Source: Galbula dea (lineage: Eukaryota > Chordata > Aves > Piciformes > Galbulidae). Taken from it: a stretch of DNA of 64,000 bases. The position numbers were made by a program, and so were the translations under genes. Shown here one piece after another: positions 1 to 43,885 of this stretch; positions within the stretch are counted from its first letter, which is position 1, and each line of letters begins with the position of its first letter. The stretch lies in the NCBI GenBank assembly GCA_013399015.1, contig VWZX01010895.1, forward strand, positions 152,334-216,333, in the 5' to 3' direction. The notes under the pieces are model-generated. The model was given only the letters and a program-made list of their open reading frames with translations, had not been told where the DNA came from and did not search any database.

Positions 1-539
1 TGTAATGACTGAAGTACCATGTCAGTTTGTCAGAGTGAAATTTTATTCTATTGTATGACTGTCAGTCTTAGTTTAGCAAACTGTTTTACGGTGTAAGAAA
101 ACCTGCTTATGGTTTGGTTTCTGGCCATAAAAGTTAAGGGTTGGGAAGGAGCCCTTACACCTCATCTAGTTTGAGCCTATTTCAAAGATAAGCTTAGAGA
201 GCAATTGTAAAATTAGAAAGGATAATGGAAGGAATCATAAAGCAGTATCAGTAAATTAATGGGAAGTACTGAGAATTTAAAGGAGAAGGAATTTTGCTGA
301 GCTGTAAAGAATGAAAGCAGCAGAAAACCCATAGAACCTGTAGCTATTAGTGTGGGTTTAGACATGGTCCATTCAACAGTAAACTGAGCAAAGATGATGT
401 AATCAAATATATGTAGTGATATGTTTAGCACAGTGTACGGAGATATTCAAACATTGGAACTGCTTCAGATGATTTCTTTTATACTGCCTCTGTATTCAAA
501 TGCATGCCACTGTTAGTAAATACACTGCGTCTTTTGTAG
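1..539 (+). other. ABI2: ABI2 intron 2, 3' part
   Basis: This is AT-rich intron sequence ending in the acceptor cttttgtag just before exon 3. I see no repeat or gene in it. Confidence 0.8.
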
Positions 540-30276
<29,737 letters not shown>

Positions 30277-33200
30277 AGAACAGAGAACGGAACACTGCAT
30301 CTCCTGCTGCAGGAGCTGTCAGGGCTTCCCAGATCTCCACCAGCCTCTGGGACCTCATCCAGTATAACTGAATGAAGGATAATTGTAACAACCACTCTCT
30401 TGTTGTTTTTTGTTTGGTTGTTTGTTTTTTTCTTTTTTTTTCCCCACCCCTCATTATAAACCAATAGTGATTTGAACTGTTTGAACAAATGGCTCTTCTG
30501 GCTGCCAGCAGAGGCTATCCCAGCTATCTGACATCGAATTACGCTGACCCATTCAGATGTAAAAAACTCAATTGAGTAGATGACACTCAAATTCTGACTT
30601 CTTCTGACATGCTTTGGGGTCTATCTTAGGAATCCTGTGTGCCCTTGTGACTTCTAGATAGTTGGATACATCTTTAACACTGCTGCAGCTGCTCTGCTCA
30701 TGTAGGCTGACAGAGGGGCACGCAGAGCTGGCTTTCATTCACTCACCTTTCGGTTTAGACAATTAAGATGGCTGCAGCCGAGAGGACCCAAACCCCTGTT
30801 TCCTCATCTTTTGAATGCCACAGATTTGTGTTCTGCACTGATATAAATGTGCTCCTCTCTGCAGTGAGCTACTCGCCATGGGTGCTGCTGGTTTAAACAG
30901 AACTCACAGATGCTGTTAATGGTGAAGGCAAAAACAAAGTTTACAGGTCATCCTGGAGTTTGAGAATTAACTCTAGGGTCTGTGATTTAAGGTTCAAATC
31001 TACCCACGCCTGCTTGCACTAGAGAAACTTAACCCCAACTTTAGTCTTATGCACAATATAATCTTAAAAATCCAATCAGGTATTGTAAATTGGCTATTTT
31101 GTACTTGATGACTAGATTTGCATATGTACTGTGAGAGCCCTGTGCAGAGGCAGGACAAACGACAATTGTCGTCTTCATGTCTATTGCCAAAATCTCTTCA
31201 GTGGAAGTAAAAAGGGCTGTTGTGTGTACTGGTTTCCTATGGAAATCCAAGCAGTAACTAGTAGTAGTCCTAGCTCTTCCCCCAGCCCTCTCCACTGTTT
31301 ATTATAAAGAAATAGATATTTTGAGCTGTACTGGTGGATCTGGGGTGAAGTAATACCAAGTGAAGGCTCTGTAGCCCCTTGTGTTGATAGTTTGCTTTAT
31401 TTAATCTAGTTTTGGTTAAAAACGCTGCTCAGTGATTCTGCCTGTCAGATTGGTATAAAGTGAAGGCTGTACTAGTCTGCCCTTAGGAAGGACTAAGTTT
31501 AATCTTTGGGTAAATATCATGCATTAAGAGTGAACCTATTAAACCTCCGTTTGCAGTCCTGTTAACCTGCTAATTGATCTGAGCCCTGTATCGTGAGAGC
31601 CTCCTAGGCCAAGTCATCCTCCTGGGCAGCTTTTGACTGTCACCTGGCCAAGTTTCAGCTGACACCAGCAGTGGCTTGTAGAGGGTGAGACAGTGCTACA
31701 GCTGTCTTCTGAGGCCTGTGTGTAAAACAGCACTACTGGGACTGGGTTTGTGATGGTATTGGCAATGATACAGATAACTGACCCAATCCCCTTGCTTGAT
31801 AATTAGTGCAATATCAAGATGGAGGTGCAGGTTTGGTGCAAACCTGCACAAGGAGGTGCAGTAGCTGCTCAGGGGAAGAAAGAAGAAACAAACATGTGAG
31901 GTGTGTTTGTGGGATATGAATGAATGTGATCACCTCCTGTGAGCTTGTGGAAGACTGTGTAAACTCTTTTGCTAATGCATAAGGAACTAGTTTGGTTGAA
32001 GCCTACAGGAGGTACAACTTGGAAGAAACTGGTGCAAAGATAGTAGCTGCTTTCTCCAGTGCTCAATCCACAGCTGTGTAGCCAAGACACTGTTGTCTTC
32101 TTTCTGAAAGCTGACAGCATTATTGTTTGGGATGCAGATACCCTTCTACTCTTCTCTGTGAAAACTTGTATCTCCTAGCAAGACTAACTGAAGCGGCTGT
32201 GTTCATTTCCTTCAGTCCATTGGTTCTCTGGGAGCAAGCCTCGAAACACTGATTGTGCAGTCACTGGAATAAGCACATCTAGTATCATAGGGCAGGCCTA
32301 CACTTTTTGCACATGGAGATGGGGCTTACAGCATGGCTAGCAGCCCAGGTGATTGAACAGCAGTATTGCATAAGCCTTTGATGCTCACAGGGTGGCTGTT
32401 TTCCAGGGCTGTCAGGGCTTTCCTGGTTTCTCTTGTCCTGGGTGTGTTTGTGGTAAAGACTAAGCACATAATGCTCAAATGCATCAAGTTATGACAGCTT
32501 AGTGAGTTGCTAAATGAGAGCCAAACCTCTCTCCCTGTGCACCTATGCTCCATCTGGGAGGTCCAGCTTTAGTGAAATGTTTAAGAGCATGCACTTGAAT
32601 ACTTCTAAAGGTGGGTGAGGATAGTGCGTACTTCCACTATCAACATTCATCTTGCAAGTTTTCTGTGTTGCGAGAGCAGAGCAGTGTGAACTCCAGAAAG
32701 TGCCGAATGCTTCCCAGAGCTCAGCACAGAGGATGAGGCTGCAAAAAACTCAGAAGTGAAATATGTGGAGCTCCTTAAAGAACTGGCTTTGTTCTGATGG
32801 GCCAAGGCTTAGTTTGGTCACTGCTGGTAGCATGTGGAATTGTTTATCCTGCAACAGCTGCTGTGGATGGAATTTTTGGCTCACCTCCTGCTGGTTTTAT
32901 GCTTTATTATACAGTACTAATGTAAAGAAATTGAGTTTTAGGCGTATTTTTTTATTTTGTACAGATTTAAATTCTGTGGCTTGTTTGGGGATGATGTGAT
33001 GTGATGGTCATAGACCAGGCCAAGGTAAACGGGCTTTGTATATTAATATTACATAGATTGCATGCTAGTAAAGTCAGTGAGGGTTGTGTTTCCAGTTTTG
33101 TCACTTGTACTGCTTCTCCAAAACCTCCTCTCCCCCCGCAAGGCTCTTTTTTCATTTACATGTTTACTTTAAAAGGGGATGGGGGGAGGGGCAACTCCTC

Positions 33201-36025
33201 AGTATTTCAAATAGGTGCCCATCATTGAGTTCTACTGCCGAAGCTGAACTGTTTCAGTATCACAGGCTGTTGAATCAGCATTGTGTATGCATGAGAGTGA
33301 GGTGGGGGAAGGAGACACTCCAGAATAGCCCAAAGAGTGCTGTATGGCCAAAATGAGTATGTTTCTCCCGTTGTGAGCTGCCTTAGCCCAGCCAGCTGGT
33401 TTCATTGTGCACAGAAATCAGTCAGCGTCTCTAGCAGTGTATTTTGCCTTGGTTTGCTGCATCAGAGATTTCTTCATTGATTTTGGCCCTAGGGACAAAG
33501 GTATTAACTATAGCTGCCTCTCCACCATGTGCCTGCTCGAGAGGAGGTCTGACCAAGTCTGTCTCCATCTAGTGCTGAAGCAGGTTATTTTGGTGCCTTC
33601 TTTCCAGCCTAAAAGCCAATGGCTGAGGGTGTACATGTCTCATTCATTATTATTATTTCCCTCCACCCCCATTCCTGTGATGGCTTCGTGTTCTTTGTTT
33701 CTCACACTGGCTGTTGCAGCAGAAGGCTGAGGGGCAGAAGAGGCAAGCAGAAAAATGGCATGCCCATCCACACTGGCTGTAGTAGGCACCAGAGAGCTGA
33801 AGCAGTGTCTGAAGACCTGCTGGCCAGACTGCCAAGACACAGGCACACACCAATGCACTAAGGAGCTATTCTCTTGCTGGTGAACAAGAGACCTGCATAT
33901 AGTGTGGCCCTGGGGTACATGGTAGCACTTGGTGTTTGTTACCAGCAGGCTGACTACGGTCCTGGAACTCGGCTTGTCCTTGTAGTTAGTTCAATTGGGC
34001 AGCCCTGAAAATGGGCTGGAGGTTTTTGCTGGTTTGAACTCTCGCAGTCCTAGTGGTCTGTGGCTGGGTGGGTGGCAGGACAGCTTAGCCTCAGCTAGTT
34101 CTTCCTTTCACAGCACCTGGGCATTTTCTTTCTTTGCTGCTGTCAGACAAAGTTGACAGTGGCAGTGATGCAGTGTCTGAAAATTTGCACTTCTATCTAG
34201 GGTGTTTCTGTTGATCACAAAAAGAAAAATGAGGCAGCAGGATTGGTGCCCCTTTTTGGGCAGAGGCTAGGCTGCCTGCCTGGTGCGTATTCACATGTTG
34301 TTGATAAGAGGTGGTTCTGTGGTGTCTCCCACCTGTGCTTGATGGTGTGACAATGCTGTGCAACTTTCACCACTTCTTAGTGAGAGCTGTGGGTGTGCCT
34401 CTCTGCTGGAAGTGAGCTCTCTTTTTATTAGCTATGTCTCTGGGCTTCAGGCATAAATCAGAAGCTGAACTTTAATGTTTTCCTTTCTAGAAAGGATGGG
34501 ACTTTATGTGGGTTAGTGAACTGGGAGCATTTACAGGTCTTCTCCCAGAGGTGGGACAGGACCTCTTGTCAAACAGGTGGTATTCATATTGTCCCCTGGA
34601 CAATTTGTTGGAAGCTGCTAGAGGATGCTGTTGGAAGGACCATGATCCTGTGGCTTCTACTGAGCCCAGTACTTGCATTGAGAGTATAGAGTCACTGACT
34701 GAGCTCTGTAGCATTTCAGGAAGCATTACAAACCCCTGCTGTGAGACTTCAGTTCCTATATTGACAGCAGTGGCAGTAAGAAAGGTACAGCACTGTTGCA
34801 TTTACTAAGGCAAGTATTTACAACCCTAATCTCTAGAGAAGATGGTGTTCTAAACTGACCACTGGCAGATGCTGGGGTATAGCACATGGGGCACCACTTC
34901 CAAGAATTTACTGTGCTTACAGGTCTATTCACCTCCCCCACCTCTTGGCATCTCTCAGTATTGGGCATGGCCACATTTTCTGGGTAAAATGGTATTGCAT
35001 AGTGATCAGAATAGCGCAAGAAGGGAATGGTTTGTGTTTGTTCCCCCTTCATCCCCCTAACTGAAGTCAGTGTGTAGTAACAGTCCTAGTGATCTAATTT
35101 CGATATTGAAACTGCAAGAACTGTAGGACTCCCACCTCATATTCATGGGAAGGTTGCTGAAAACTTGATGCAGCTAAAGTTTGTTAACTGCTGTTACAAA
35201 GAATAAATCAGAGACCATGGTGTTCTGCTGCTTTTTGTTCAAAAAAATACACCCATGTGTTTTGTGCAGTCTCCTGGCCCTGCAGAAAATCTTTTTTTCT
35301 TTGGTACTCTATAAACATATTAATTTTATTAGGACCATTGCTTATTACAAGATGTATTACAAAACAGTAAGGTCAGCCTGTTGTCCAGAGGTAAGCCTGC
35401 ACCCTGCTGAACACTGACTTGGTGACTGCTGAAATGTGTGCGGTACATTTGTTCTTGTTTCTCTCAGAACCTCAGAAGAATCCTACCACTATTGACTAAC
35501 AAGGAAGAGCTGTGTACAAATTCATTTCCATTACAGCATCTTGGTAAAGTGCTAACATGCCTGATATTTTTTTTTTTTTTGTAAAGAACAAGTGCTTCTT
35601 TTCACATTTGAAAAAGTGTCTTTTGCAACTTGCATGGACAAGTAGTTTCTATGAATTCTCTGGAAATGTCAGTGTCTAACATGGATTTTGTCCATGCAGT
35701 TTTTTTCTGAAGGCAGGATTATCCCCTACACACAACCCCCGACCAACACCTTTGGTTTGCAGTCAGAGGAGAAGCATGCTGTACTCTTGCTTTTGGCACT
35801 GCTGATGCAGTGAATGGGTGCAGAGCCTGCTGTAAATGACCAAACCTGCAGGACTCTGGGGAGCTGTATGCCGCCAGTAATGTTTTATTGTATGTGCCAT
35901 TTGAACCACCTTCCAATGAGTGCGAACCCCAATTTTTAAATTTTTTAATTGTATTTGGAATTAACTGTTGCTGTGTACTAAGCCCTCTTGTTACGAGCCC
36001 TCAATAAAAAGAACAAAGCACAGGC
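30277..36025 (+). other. ABI2: ABI2 3' UTR
   Basis: About 5.7 kb lies between the stop codon and the AATAAA at 36003. The stretch has no recognisable CR1 or other transposon and no long sensible ORF. AT- and T-rich patches lie near 30410-30440, 32945-32960 and 35568-35580. An internal AATAAA at 35202-35207 could give a shorter form. The length is inferred from signals only; there is no transcript evidence here. Confidence 0.7.
36003..36008 (+). promoter_or_regulatory. ABI2: ABI2 distal poly(A) signal
   Basis: AATAAA is followed within about 30-50 bp by a GT-rich element (ttttctgtgagcgtg, tgttgtgtc), a normal cleavage and polyadenylation arrangement. Weaker alternatives on the same strand are AATAAA at 36573 and 36579. 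Confidence 0.75.
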
Positions 36026-36714
36026 CCCGTTTTCTGTGAGCGTGCCACTGTTGTGTCATATTCCTTCTCTTTGGCTAAAGACTTTGCAGCACAGCGATGA
36101 CAGGGAGAGAAGCCCCATCCCAGAGGAGCTCTAAGCATAGCATTTCCCACAGCAAAGGTATGATCACAGCCATCCAGCCTGCTGCCTTCAGCAGCTCCTT
36201 TCTCCACTTCTCTGGGACTACTCATTTCCTGTAATCACCACTCATTAATGCTTCAAATCTCTGCTGTAAAAGCTGATGACTGATGCAGGGCCAGCCTGTG
36301 AGCATACCCCAGGAGGAAGGAGAACAGAGCTGAATTCCCTACAGTGGACCCCGGAGAGGGGTCCCAGCAACACTTATCAGCAATCAGCTGTTCTTGTGTG
36401 AGCAGAGCTGTACGGGACTCTTGCATGCCTCAGGAAAGAGGCAGACAGAAAAGGTGAGCCCTCACGCTTGGTCCTCTTTAGACCTGTTTTAGTGTGCACC
36501 ATGTTACTGGTACAGCCAGCTCTAACCCACTAGAAAACTGAACTAGAAAACACTAGAGCTGTTCAGAGGAACAATAAAAATAAATTCTGTTGAGAATGAG
36601 CATAAAAATGGTAACCTGTAGGCCATGAGATAGTGGGCACCACGGACACTGAGAACACAATGTGGGTTCTGAAGTAATGAAAAAGGAAAATGGCAAGACA
36701 GAGGATTAAAACAG
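36026..36714. other. Intergenic spacer between convergent ABI2 and RAPH1
   Basis: About 690 bp separates the two inferred transcript ends. I see no gene or repeat in it. Two plus-strand AATAAA at 36573 and 36579 could serve ABI2 read-through. Confidence 0.65.
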
Positions 36715-36735
36715 ATTGTTAAATTTAACTACATC

Positions 36736-36741
36736 TTTATT
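36736..36741 (-). promoter_or_regulatory. RAPH1: RAPH1 distal poly(A) signal
   Basis: The minus strand reads AATAAA (plus-strand tttatt). It is followed downstream on the minus strand by a T/GT-rich stretch (tctgttttaatcctctgtcttg). This would end RAPH1 transcripts near 36715. Confidence 0.65.
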
Positions 36742-39057
36742 GAATTGTGCATATTCCATTGTATACTGATCTATATCAGATACTCTATAATGTATTTCTT
36801 TTGTTCCCTCCCATGCTTAGAAAAGTATATTTATACATATATTTATATATATTTATAATATGGCAAAGCTCCCCCCAACCTGAAGCTATCATTCTAAAAG
36901 AGCTTTAAATTTTCTTTTTGGAAAGGGCAGAAGAGGGGAGGCAATCCCATTGAAAGATAAAATGTGCAATTTTCTTTTAAAGCAGTAAACATGAATGTAT
37001 TTACAGCACTCAGCACAAGTTTGCTGCACAGACAAATCATCATTGCAGTGACACTTTTCTTATGTTTGCATCCCCAGTATTATACAGAGTATCACCAGTG
37101 GCTGCTAACAATTAGTGTAAGCCATAACACAAAACTGCTCCTCCAATTTCTGGTCCACTGCAGTCCACTAGAAGGAGGCCTAAGATTTGCACTTAAAACT
37201 TGTGACAAAGCATTTAGTTTTCCTTTTAGAAGTACAAGCTTTTTTGTGCTGCACGAAGGAGTCTTGGGCACCCGTTTGCTAACTTGTCCTTTGCCCCCCC
37301 ACCCCTTGCAGATGTCTATTACCAGCGTCGGTTCAAGGCAGGAGGTGCTAACAGCTGCTGCATATTGGCAGCACTTCAGCTCCCGGCAACTCGGGCCTCA
37401 GGAGAGGCTGGTGCAGGCACATCCGCGTACCTGGAATTTAGCTCAGAATGCATCTTTGGCATCTCGGAAAAGATGGGAGGAAACTATTTTCCGCTGTAGG
37501 GAACAATTGGGTCAATTCCTGTGTCTTCTAAAAGGCAAGTCACCTATAAGCATTTAAGTAAGATGTGTCTGTGTGTTTTCCAAATTCTGTTACTCAAGTT
37601 CCCTCTCACTCATTTCCCTCACTAAATCCCTGCCGTGGGGGACTGTGCATATAGCACTAGTTCGTGTTTCTCCTGTTCTTGCAGCTTCTCTAGCTCTCCT
37701 CACCAAGGATGCCTCTGACAGCTCACTGAGTCCCTGCCTTATTAAGTGCTTCAGAGCACTAAATAGCATCAACCTGAATCACTGTTCTTCCCATGTTAGT
37801 GGCAATTCCTTTAATTTCCATTGTGAGGGATAAGCATGTGTTATCACCTTATTTGCAGTTTAGTGCCTTAAACTTTATGAAACAAGGCAGAACATGTGAC
37901 TCACTGGATCACAGTCTTACTGAGTGCTGATCCCTGCAAGACTGATGGTTTTGTCAGTCTTCATAGGCATTTAATTGAAAAAGAAGAATTCAGAAAGGAG
38001 AATTACTCAACTTCAGACAAACATAATTCAGAAATAAAAGCTTAAAACCCACCAGCGTACGACAAAATTGTCTAAGAGAAACTATCGCTCGTAGTGTTAC
38101 ATCTTCTCTGGTTTGGAGTCTATCCCAGTTGCCTAAGAGTATGCAAAGATAAACACCAGGAGCCACAAATGGGCTTTGGGAAAATATCTCCTCCCTCAAA
38201 GTAAGACTCCCCTCAAATCCAAATGAGGAGCACTATTTGAACAAGTATGTAATCTACACACTAACAATGAAAAAAAAAAGGGAAGAAAAAGCCAAAAACC
38301 AAATCCTAACTCATGTTCTGGCTGTGTCCTCACCACCTTCTGTCAGGAACTTTTGTTGTTTTGTGGGAGTGCAACTGATTTTAACATGATTCTGCATCTG
38401 AAGTAATACCCATAGTAAGACCCACTTATAATCTTACTTTGAATAAGAAACAAATTTACCTGCAATGGTACCGTTGAAGTAAAGCAACTTAGTGCTATGC
38501 AGTTTTCTGTAACAAGCAGAAAAATTCTCTTTTGCCTTTCTGCTGTTGAAATGGCACTTTTGGTTCCTTTAACTCTGGAAAAACAATTTTCACTCAGAGA
38601 AAAACTGCCCACACTTTTATCTCTGAGCTGATCTGAGTAATCTGTTTGCCTACAGGCACAGAAAGAACAAATTTGAAAAAAAAACCCTTTAAATGTGCAA
38701 GTCCAGAACATAAAATCTTAAAATGCACTTGTTGAGAAAACTGCTCCCTCTCCCAGCAGACCTGAAACCAAGTGGTCCAGGTACCTTCAACTTTGTTTCT
38801 CTGATGTATCAGTCAGTCACTGTTGCTCTGCAGGAAACTGCAGATTAAATCCAGGAGAGGAGCTCTTTGGCTTTGAGGTCATGCACCAAGTCAGAGTAAG
38901 CAGTGGTGGCTTACCGCAGGGGGAAACCACTGCACAGGGCAATGCAGGAGCTTTCCTCTTCCACTGAAAGTAACAGGACTATTTAACTGTGAGACTTGTG
39001 CCTAACCTCCCCCAACCACAGGCTCTGAAATACTAAACAACACATCCTCAAACACAG

Positions 39058-40125
39058 ATTCATAAAAGCATTAATGTTGAAAAAGACCTCTTAAGATCAA
39101 GTCCAACCACTGACCAAACTCCACCATGCCCAGTAAACCCAAGTCACAAAGTGCCATTGCCCTGTCTACACATTTTCTGAGCACCTCCACGGACGGTGAC
39201 TCCACCACTGCCCTGGGGAACCTGTTCCAATATTTAACCACTTTCAGTGAAGCAACTTTTCATAATATCCAACCTAAACCTTGCTACAACCTCCTTTCAG
39301 GTAGTTGTCAAGTGACTGAAGGTGTCCCCTGAGCCTCCTCCAGACTGAATAACCCCAGCTTCTCCTCATATGACTTGTGCTCTAGACCATGCACCAGCTT
39401 CATTGTCCTCTGCACATGTTCCAGAACCTAAATGACTTTCTTGTACTGAGGGGCCCCAGAACTAACACACTACTCAAGGTGTATCCTCACTAGTGCCAAG
39501 TGCAGGGGGATGATCACTTCCCTAGTCCTGCTGGCCACACTATTTCTGATAGCAGCCAGGATGTTGGCCGCCTGGGCACACTGCTAGCTCATGTTCAGCC
39601 AGCTGTTGACCAGCATCCCCAGGTCCTTTTCACGAGGCAGCTTTCCAGCCACTCTGCCCCAAGCCTGTAGTATTACACGGGGTTGTTGTGACCCAAGTGT
39701 AGTACCCACCACGTGGGCTTACTGAACCTCATCCCACTGGCCTCAGCCCAGTGGATCCAAGTCTGGCCAGATCCCTCTGCAGAGCCCTTCTACCTTCAAG
39801 CAGATCCACACTTCCACCCAACTTGCTGTCATCTGCAAACTTACTGAGGGTGCACTCACTCCCTCATCCAGATCATAAAGAGTGGCTTTACCAAAGTCCA
39901 AGTAGACAACATCCACAGCCCTTCCCTTATCCACTAAGCAGGTCACCTGGTCATAGAAAGGGATGAGCTTTGTCAAGCAGGACCTACCTTTCATGAACCC
40001 ATGCTGGTCCCTTAGTAGTCCTGCATGAGAACTTGGGATAATCTGCTCTATAACTTCCCCTAGTTCGGAGGTCAGGATGACAGGCCTGTAGTTTCCCAGA
40101 TCCTCCTTCTGAACTTTCTTGTTAC
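39058..40125 (-). mobile_element. CR1 LINE copy e, old, in the RAPH1 3' UTR
   Basis: Read on the minus strand, it carries degenerate RT sequence (KGRSCLTKLIPFYDQVT, VDVVYLDFGKA, LSKFADDSKLG-like near 39830). C-terminal remnants and a worn 3' end follow near 39060 (gttggacttgatc). Stops and frameshifts are frequent. It is more diverged than copies b, c and h, which fits an older insertion. Confidence 0.88.
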
Positions 40126-43100
40126 ATATGGTTTGTCTGAAACCTGTAGGGTTTTTGTTTTTAAAATAATTTCTCCTCTAAGATTAGTTCTGATATAAAA
40201 AGCCTAGTTTTCCCTTTCAATGTGACTCGCCAAGATCAAAACTACAATGAAAGTGTCTGAGAAAACTAGCTCCCTGGCTTTCTACACCTGTGCTGAAGGC
40301 ACAGAGAAACCTGGCTGAATGGGAGAGACCCTGCTGCTCACAGAGGTGGATGCTACTGCTGCACAGCAGACAGGAAATGAAGACCAAATCTGGAACAGCT
40401 TAATGAGTGTAGCTGTATGGTCTCAGCTGCCCCTGCAAGAGCAAGGCTTCTCCCACCACTCACCTTAACAAGTGTCAAAGGCTGTAGACTTCATCCTGTA
40501 ACACAGCAACAGCTGTACTCTCTTAGTATGAAGGATCAAAACATCTGCTATCATTGTGTCCATAGTATGAAAGCTCAGCTCTCACATGCTCATTTTAATA
40601 GTGCCAGAGGGATTGCAAGCCTTGTTTGTAGCAGAAATCTTCTTGCTATGCATCTGAGATCTAGCCCCTGTTTTCTGATTTAAATAAACACAATTGTGCA
40701 ATTATGAGACCAGTGCACACAGGGAAAAATAACTTACTTGCAAATAAGGCATAAATATTTACTGTCACAAAATCAGTAAATACACTGGAAAAGCAAGTTA
40801 CAATGAGGGGACTCAGAAGCCGAAAAGGAAACGAGATTGTCTGAACCACACTGTAGCCGAATTTCAGTGCTCAGCTGAGGGAAAGTAAGCTGGAGCCACT
40901 CACTACATTTCCATATCACTATTGGCTTAGGTAGTAAGTTGGAACAAGAAGGAAATCAGGCTGCCACCTTTGCTGGTGCTCTTTTTTATTTATTTTTTGC
41001 TGCAAACTTTAAACTTTGTTTCCCAGCAAGCTGTGTAGCAGCCTGCAACAGTAAGCATGGATTCGTTGTCTAGAGAGAGAGAGATACTGAGTAAATTAAC
41101 TTGGGCACAGGAAAATGAGAACAAAGCTCAAATGCCTCTGAAGGAGTCCAAAGCCCAGAGGTACCCGCACTAAATGAACAAAAAGGTAAAGGCTGGAACT
41201 GACACACACCAGTGCAGCTGTCTTGGGGAAAAAGAAAAGCAGATGGGGCAAGCACAGTTCCCTGACTGCTCTCATCTGGGAGCACATGCTGCATCAGCCA
41301 GATGCACCTTGACAGGAAGTAGGAGACCATGCCCACTGACCTATCATCACTAACAGCTATGGAGTTACTACTGTATCTGTGCACCTTTTGCTCCACTGGT
41401 GAGTATTTAGCCTCAGGGGCTGCATACAGTACAAAGCAGCAGGAGGACCAATGTTGAAAATTACAGCACCCATGAACTGCAGTATAGCTCAACAACATTC
41501 CTGTGAAGTTATTTGCCAGCTACACTGAGCATGCTTAAAATCAACAATGCAAATGCTTTTAAGGACACTTTATAAGCACAAAAATAGTAGAAACAAAACT
41601 TTGTGAACAACTTGAAAGATACAAAAAGTGCCTTTCCATAGCAGTGCTTTAAAAATGCACACAATGGTATATACTCTTATTGCTCAAAAAAACTAGTCTG
41701 AAATATTAAAACAATTTCCAGAGGTGCTGAAACAGATTTTTAAAAAATCATATGAAACAAGTCAGCAGAAACAGCACCATTAATTTTTCTTTTTTCATGA
41801 TGCACTGATGTAAAACTATATAGTTATAGATATGTCATTCTCCCCCTCTAATTAGCAAAGCTTTTTTCCCTATTCATAAATTATTCAAAGAGATTTATTT
41901 TATTATTTGGATTGTTTAAAAAACACTTTATAAAAGAAAAGGAATGGGAGACACTGTCAACAATATTTCTTATCTATCAGTCTGAATCAGTCTAATGAGA
42001 GATTAGTTTGCAACTTTTTTTACATGTTTGATGATACTGTCAGGTCAAGCTATTTCCTTTGTTTCATTCTTCACGGGGAGAAAGCATTTAAAATTTGCTT
42101 TTGGAGAAGAGGTGAATGGTAAAATCATTTGCTATCTATGCCTGGACAGTATCCCCATGGTGGACAAGGGAAGTTTAAACAACGGAAGACGGGGTAGGTA
42201 CAGTCCAAGTATGTTAGTTGCTTTACAAAGGTTGTGTACTACTACTCTGTAATGAGCGTGCATGACACCTAAGATCACTCAGGTTAGCTATACTACCTTA
42301 TGGCAATGCCTGAATACATGGGTAAGGTACAATCGAGCTACTGAAGTACAAGAAAAAGGACTCTAGTACTCGACCTGGTCATTGACTGTAAATCAGTGGC
42401 AAACAAAAAATACCAGAGCAAATACAATAGTCTATTTCCTACTCAAATGGGCCCTTAAATTCAATTATTAGTAAGTGTTTTCTCTCAAGGTTGGGTTTTT
42501 TTCCAGTCTTCTCCCTTGACTATTAGAAGTGCAACTTTGTTATTAACAGGTTTATGCTTTGGTCACAGTTTCTGGCAGGTCAATGAAAAGAGAGAGAATT
42601 CATGCTGTGCTTGGCCTGAAGTTACTGCTGCCTTCTCTCTTTCTAGAAGAGAAAGCTTCCTGACAGTTTCTAATGAATTATGAACAATACTTTCTTTCAA
42701 TATTTCCAGACACTTGTTTCTGTAAAGATAAAACATCTTATCAGGCACAGACAAGGTGAGACTGTACATTGTGTATGCTTGTGTGAGAACATAACGCTCT
42801 CTACAGAAACCTACCTGTTCATTCAGGGAAAGAATTACACATAAAAGTGATGTATCAGCATAGGTCAGCCTTGTGGGTCGGCACCAATTGCTGGAGTCCT
42901 GGCAGCTTTCAGAAGGGGTTAACACAAATATATTCATCTTGAGCCATAGAAACAAATGATCAAGCCTACTATACAGTCAGAATGCATAATGGGTTGGAAT
43001 ACTATGCATTTATCCTACTTCCTGCATGGACAAGTAAGTCTGAAATAATTTGTAGCAACATATACTTTTAAACTATTTCGAAGGGAGGGGGAGGCTCTTT

Positions 43101-43885
43101 ATAATATAAATATATTTCACTCCAGCCCACTATATATAAAATCTATTTTCTTCCTCAGAACATACTCATTTTCAGTAGTATTATGACCAGAATGTTTTGG
43201 TATGTTGCAGCTGTACTTTTCAATCATGGACAATGTACAGTTACTAGCAGAACACCTCAATTACCCACCACAAGCTGCCAAGAGTTTTGTGAGGGTGCTT
43301 CTTTGTGTTGGCTTTTTTTGTTTTTTTTTCAATCTTCCTTTAAAGTGCCCCCTACATCTTCATCTTTGTGGTAAAATTTACCTAGTTACAGAGTCCGATT
43401 CCAGATAATATAGTGACTGAAACAATAAATACGGTTCTACGAAAACATTCTGGTTATCCTCTATAATTGCGACAAAATGTATCACCATATATTATATACC
43501 TACACTTATAATACATGCACAAACATGTCTCACATGGACAGACACTACAAAAATTATCTCCCCCCTCCCCTAAATGCAGAAAAAGTAAGAAAATGGGCTT
43601 TTGGTCCAATCCATATGAAGAGTAAAAGAAACTGAAAGGATAACTCAATGCCTCTCTACCCACCATTCCCAATGAAATATCAACATCCCATGGCTCCCAA
43701 CTTTTTTTGGCCTAGCCATGAAAGGGGAATGTCTATATATTTAGCCTTAGCTAGAGCTTGAGATCATCTCTTATGATGGGGCTGTTATCCACATCGCCAC
43801 ATTCTCCCCCAGCGTGCAAGATCACAGGTTGGCTGATCACGGAGCGGCCCACTAGCCATGGAGAGTACTGGCCCCTAGGGACTGA

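Larger units (their letters stand above)
36715..43885 (-). other. RAPH1: RAPH1 3' UTR
   Basis: About 7.2 kb lies between the RAPH1 stop codon and the distal poly(A) signal. It includes an old CR1 copy in the same orientation (39058-40125) and several internal minus-strand AATAAA (for example in the T/A-rich stretches near 40985 and 41890) that could give shorter forms. It is AT-rich with no credible ORF. The extent is inferred from signals only. Confidence 0.6.

Noticed and set aside
36964..37557. 197-codon plus-strand open frame
   Set aside because: It is antisense in the RAPH1 3' UTR, shows no domain or coding pattern and has no splice or promoter context.
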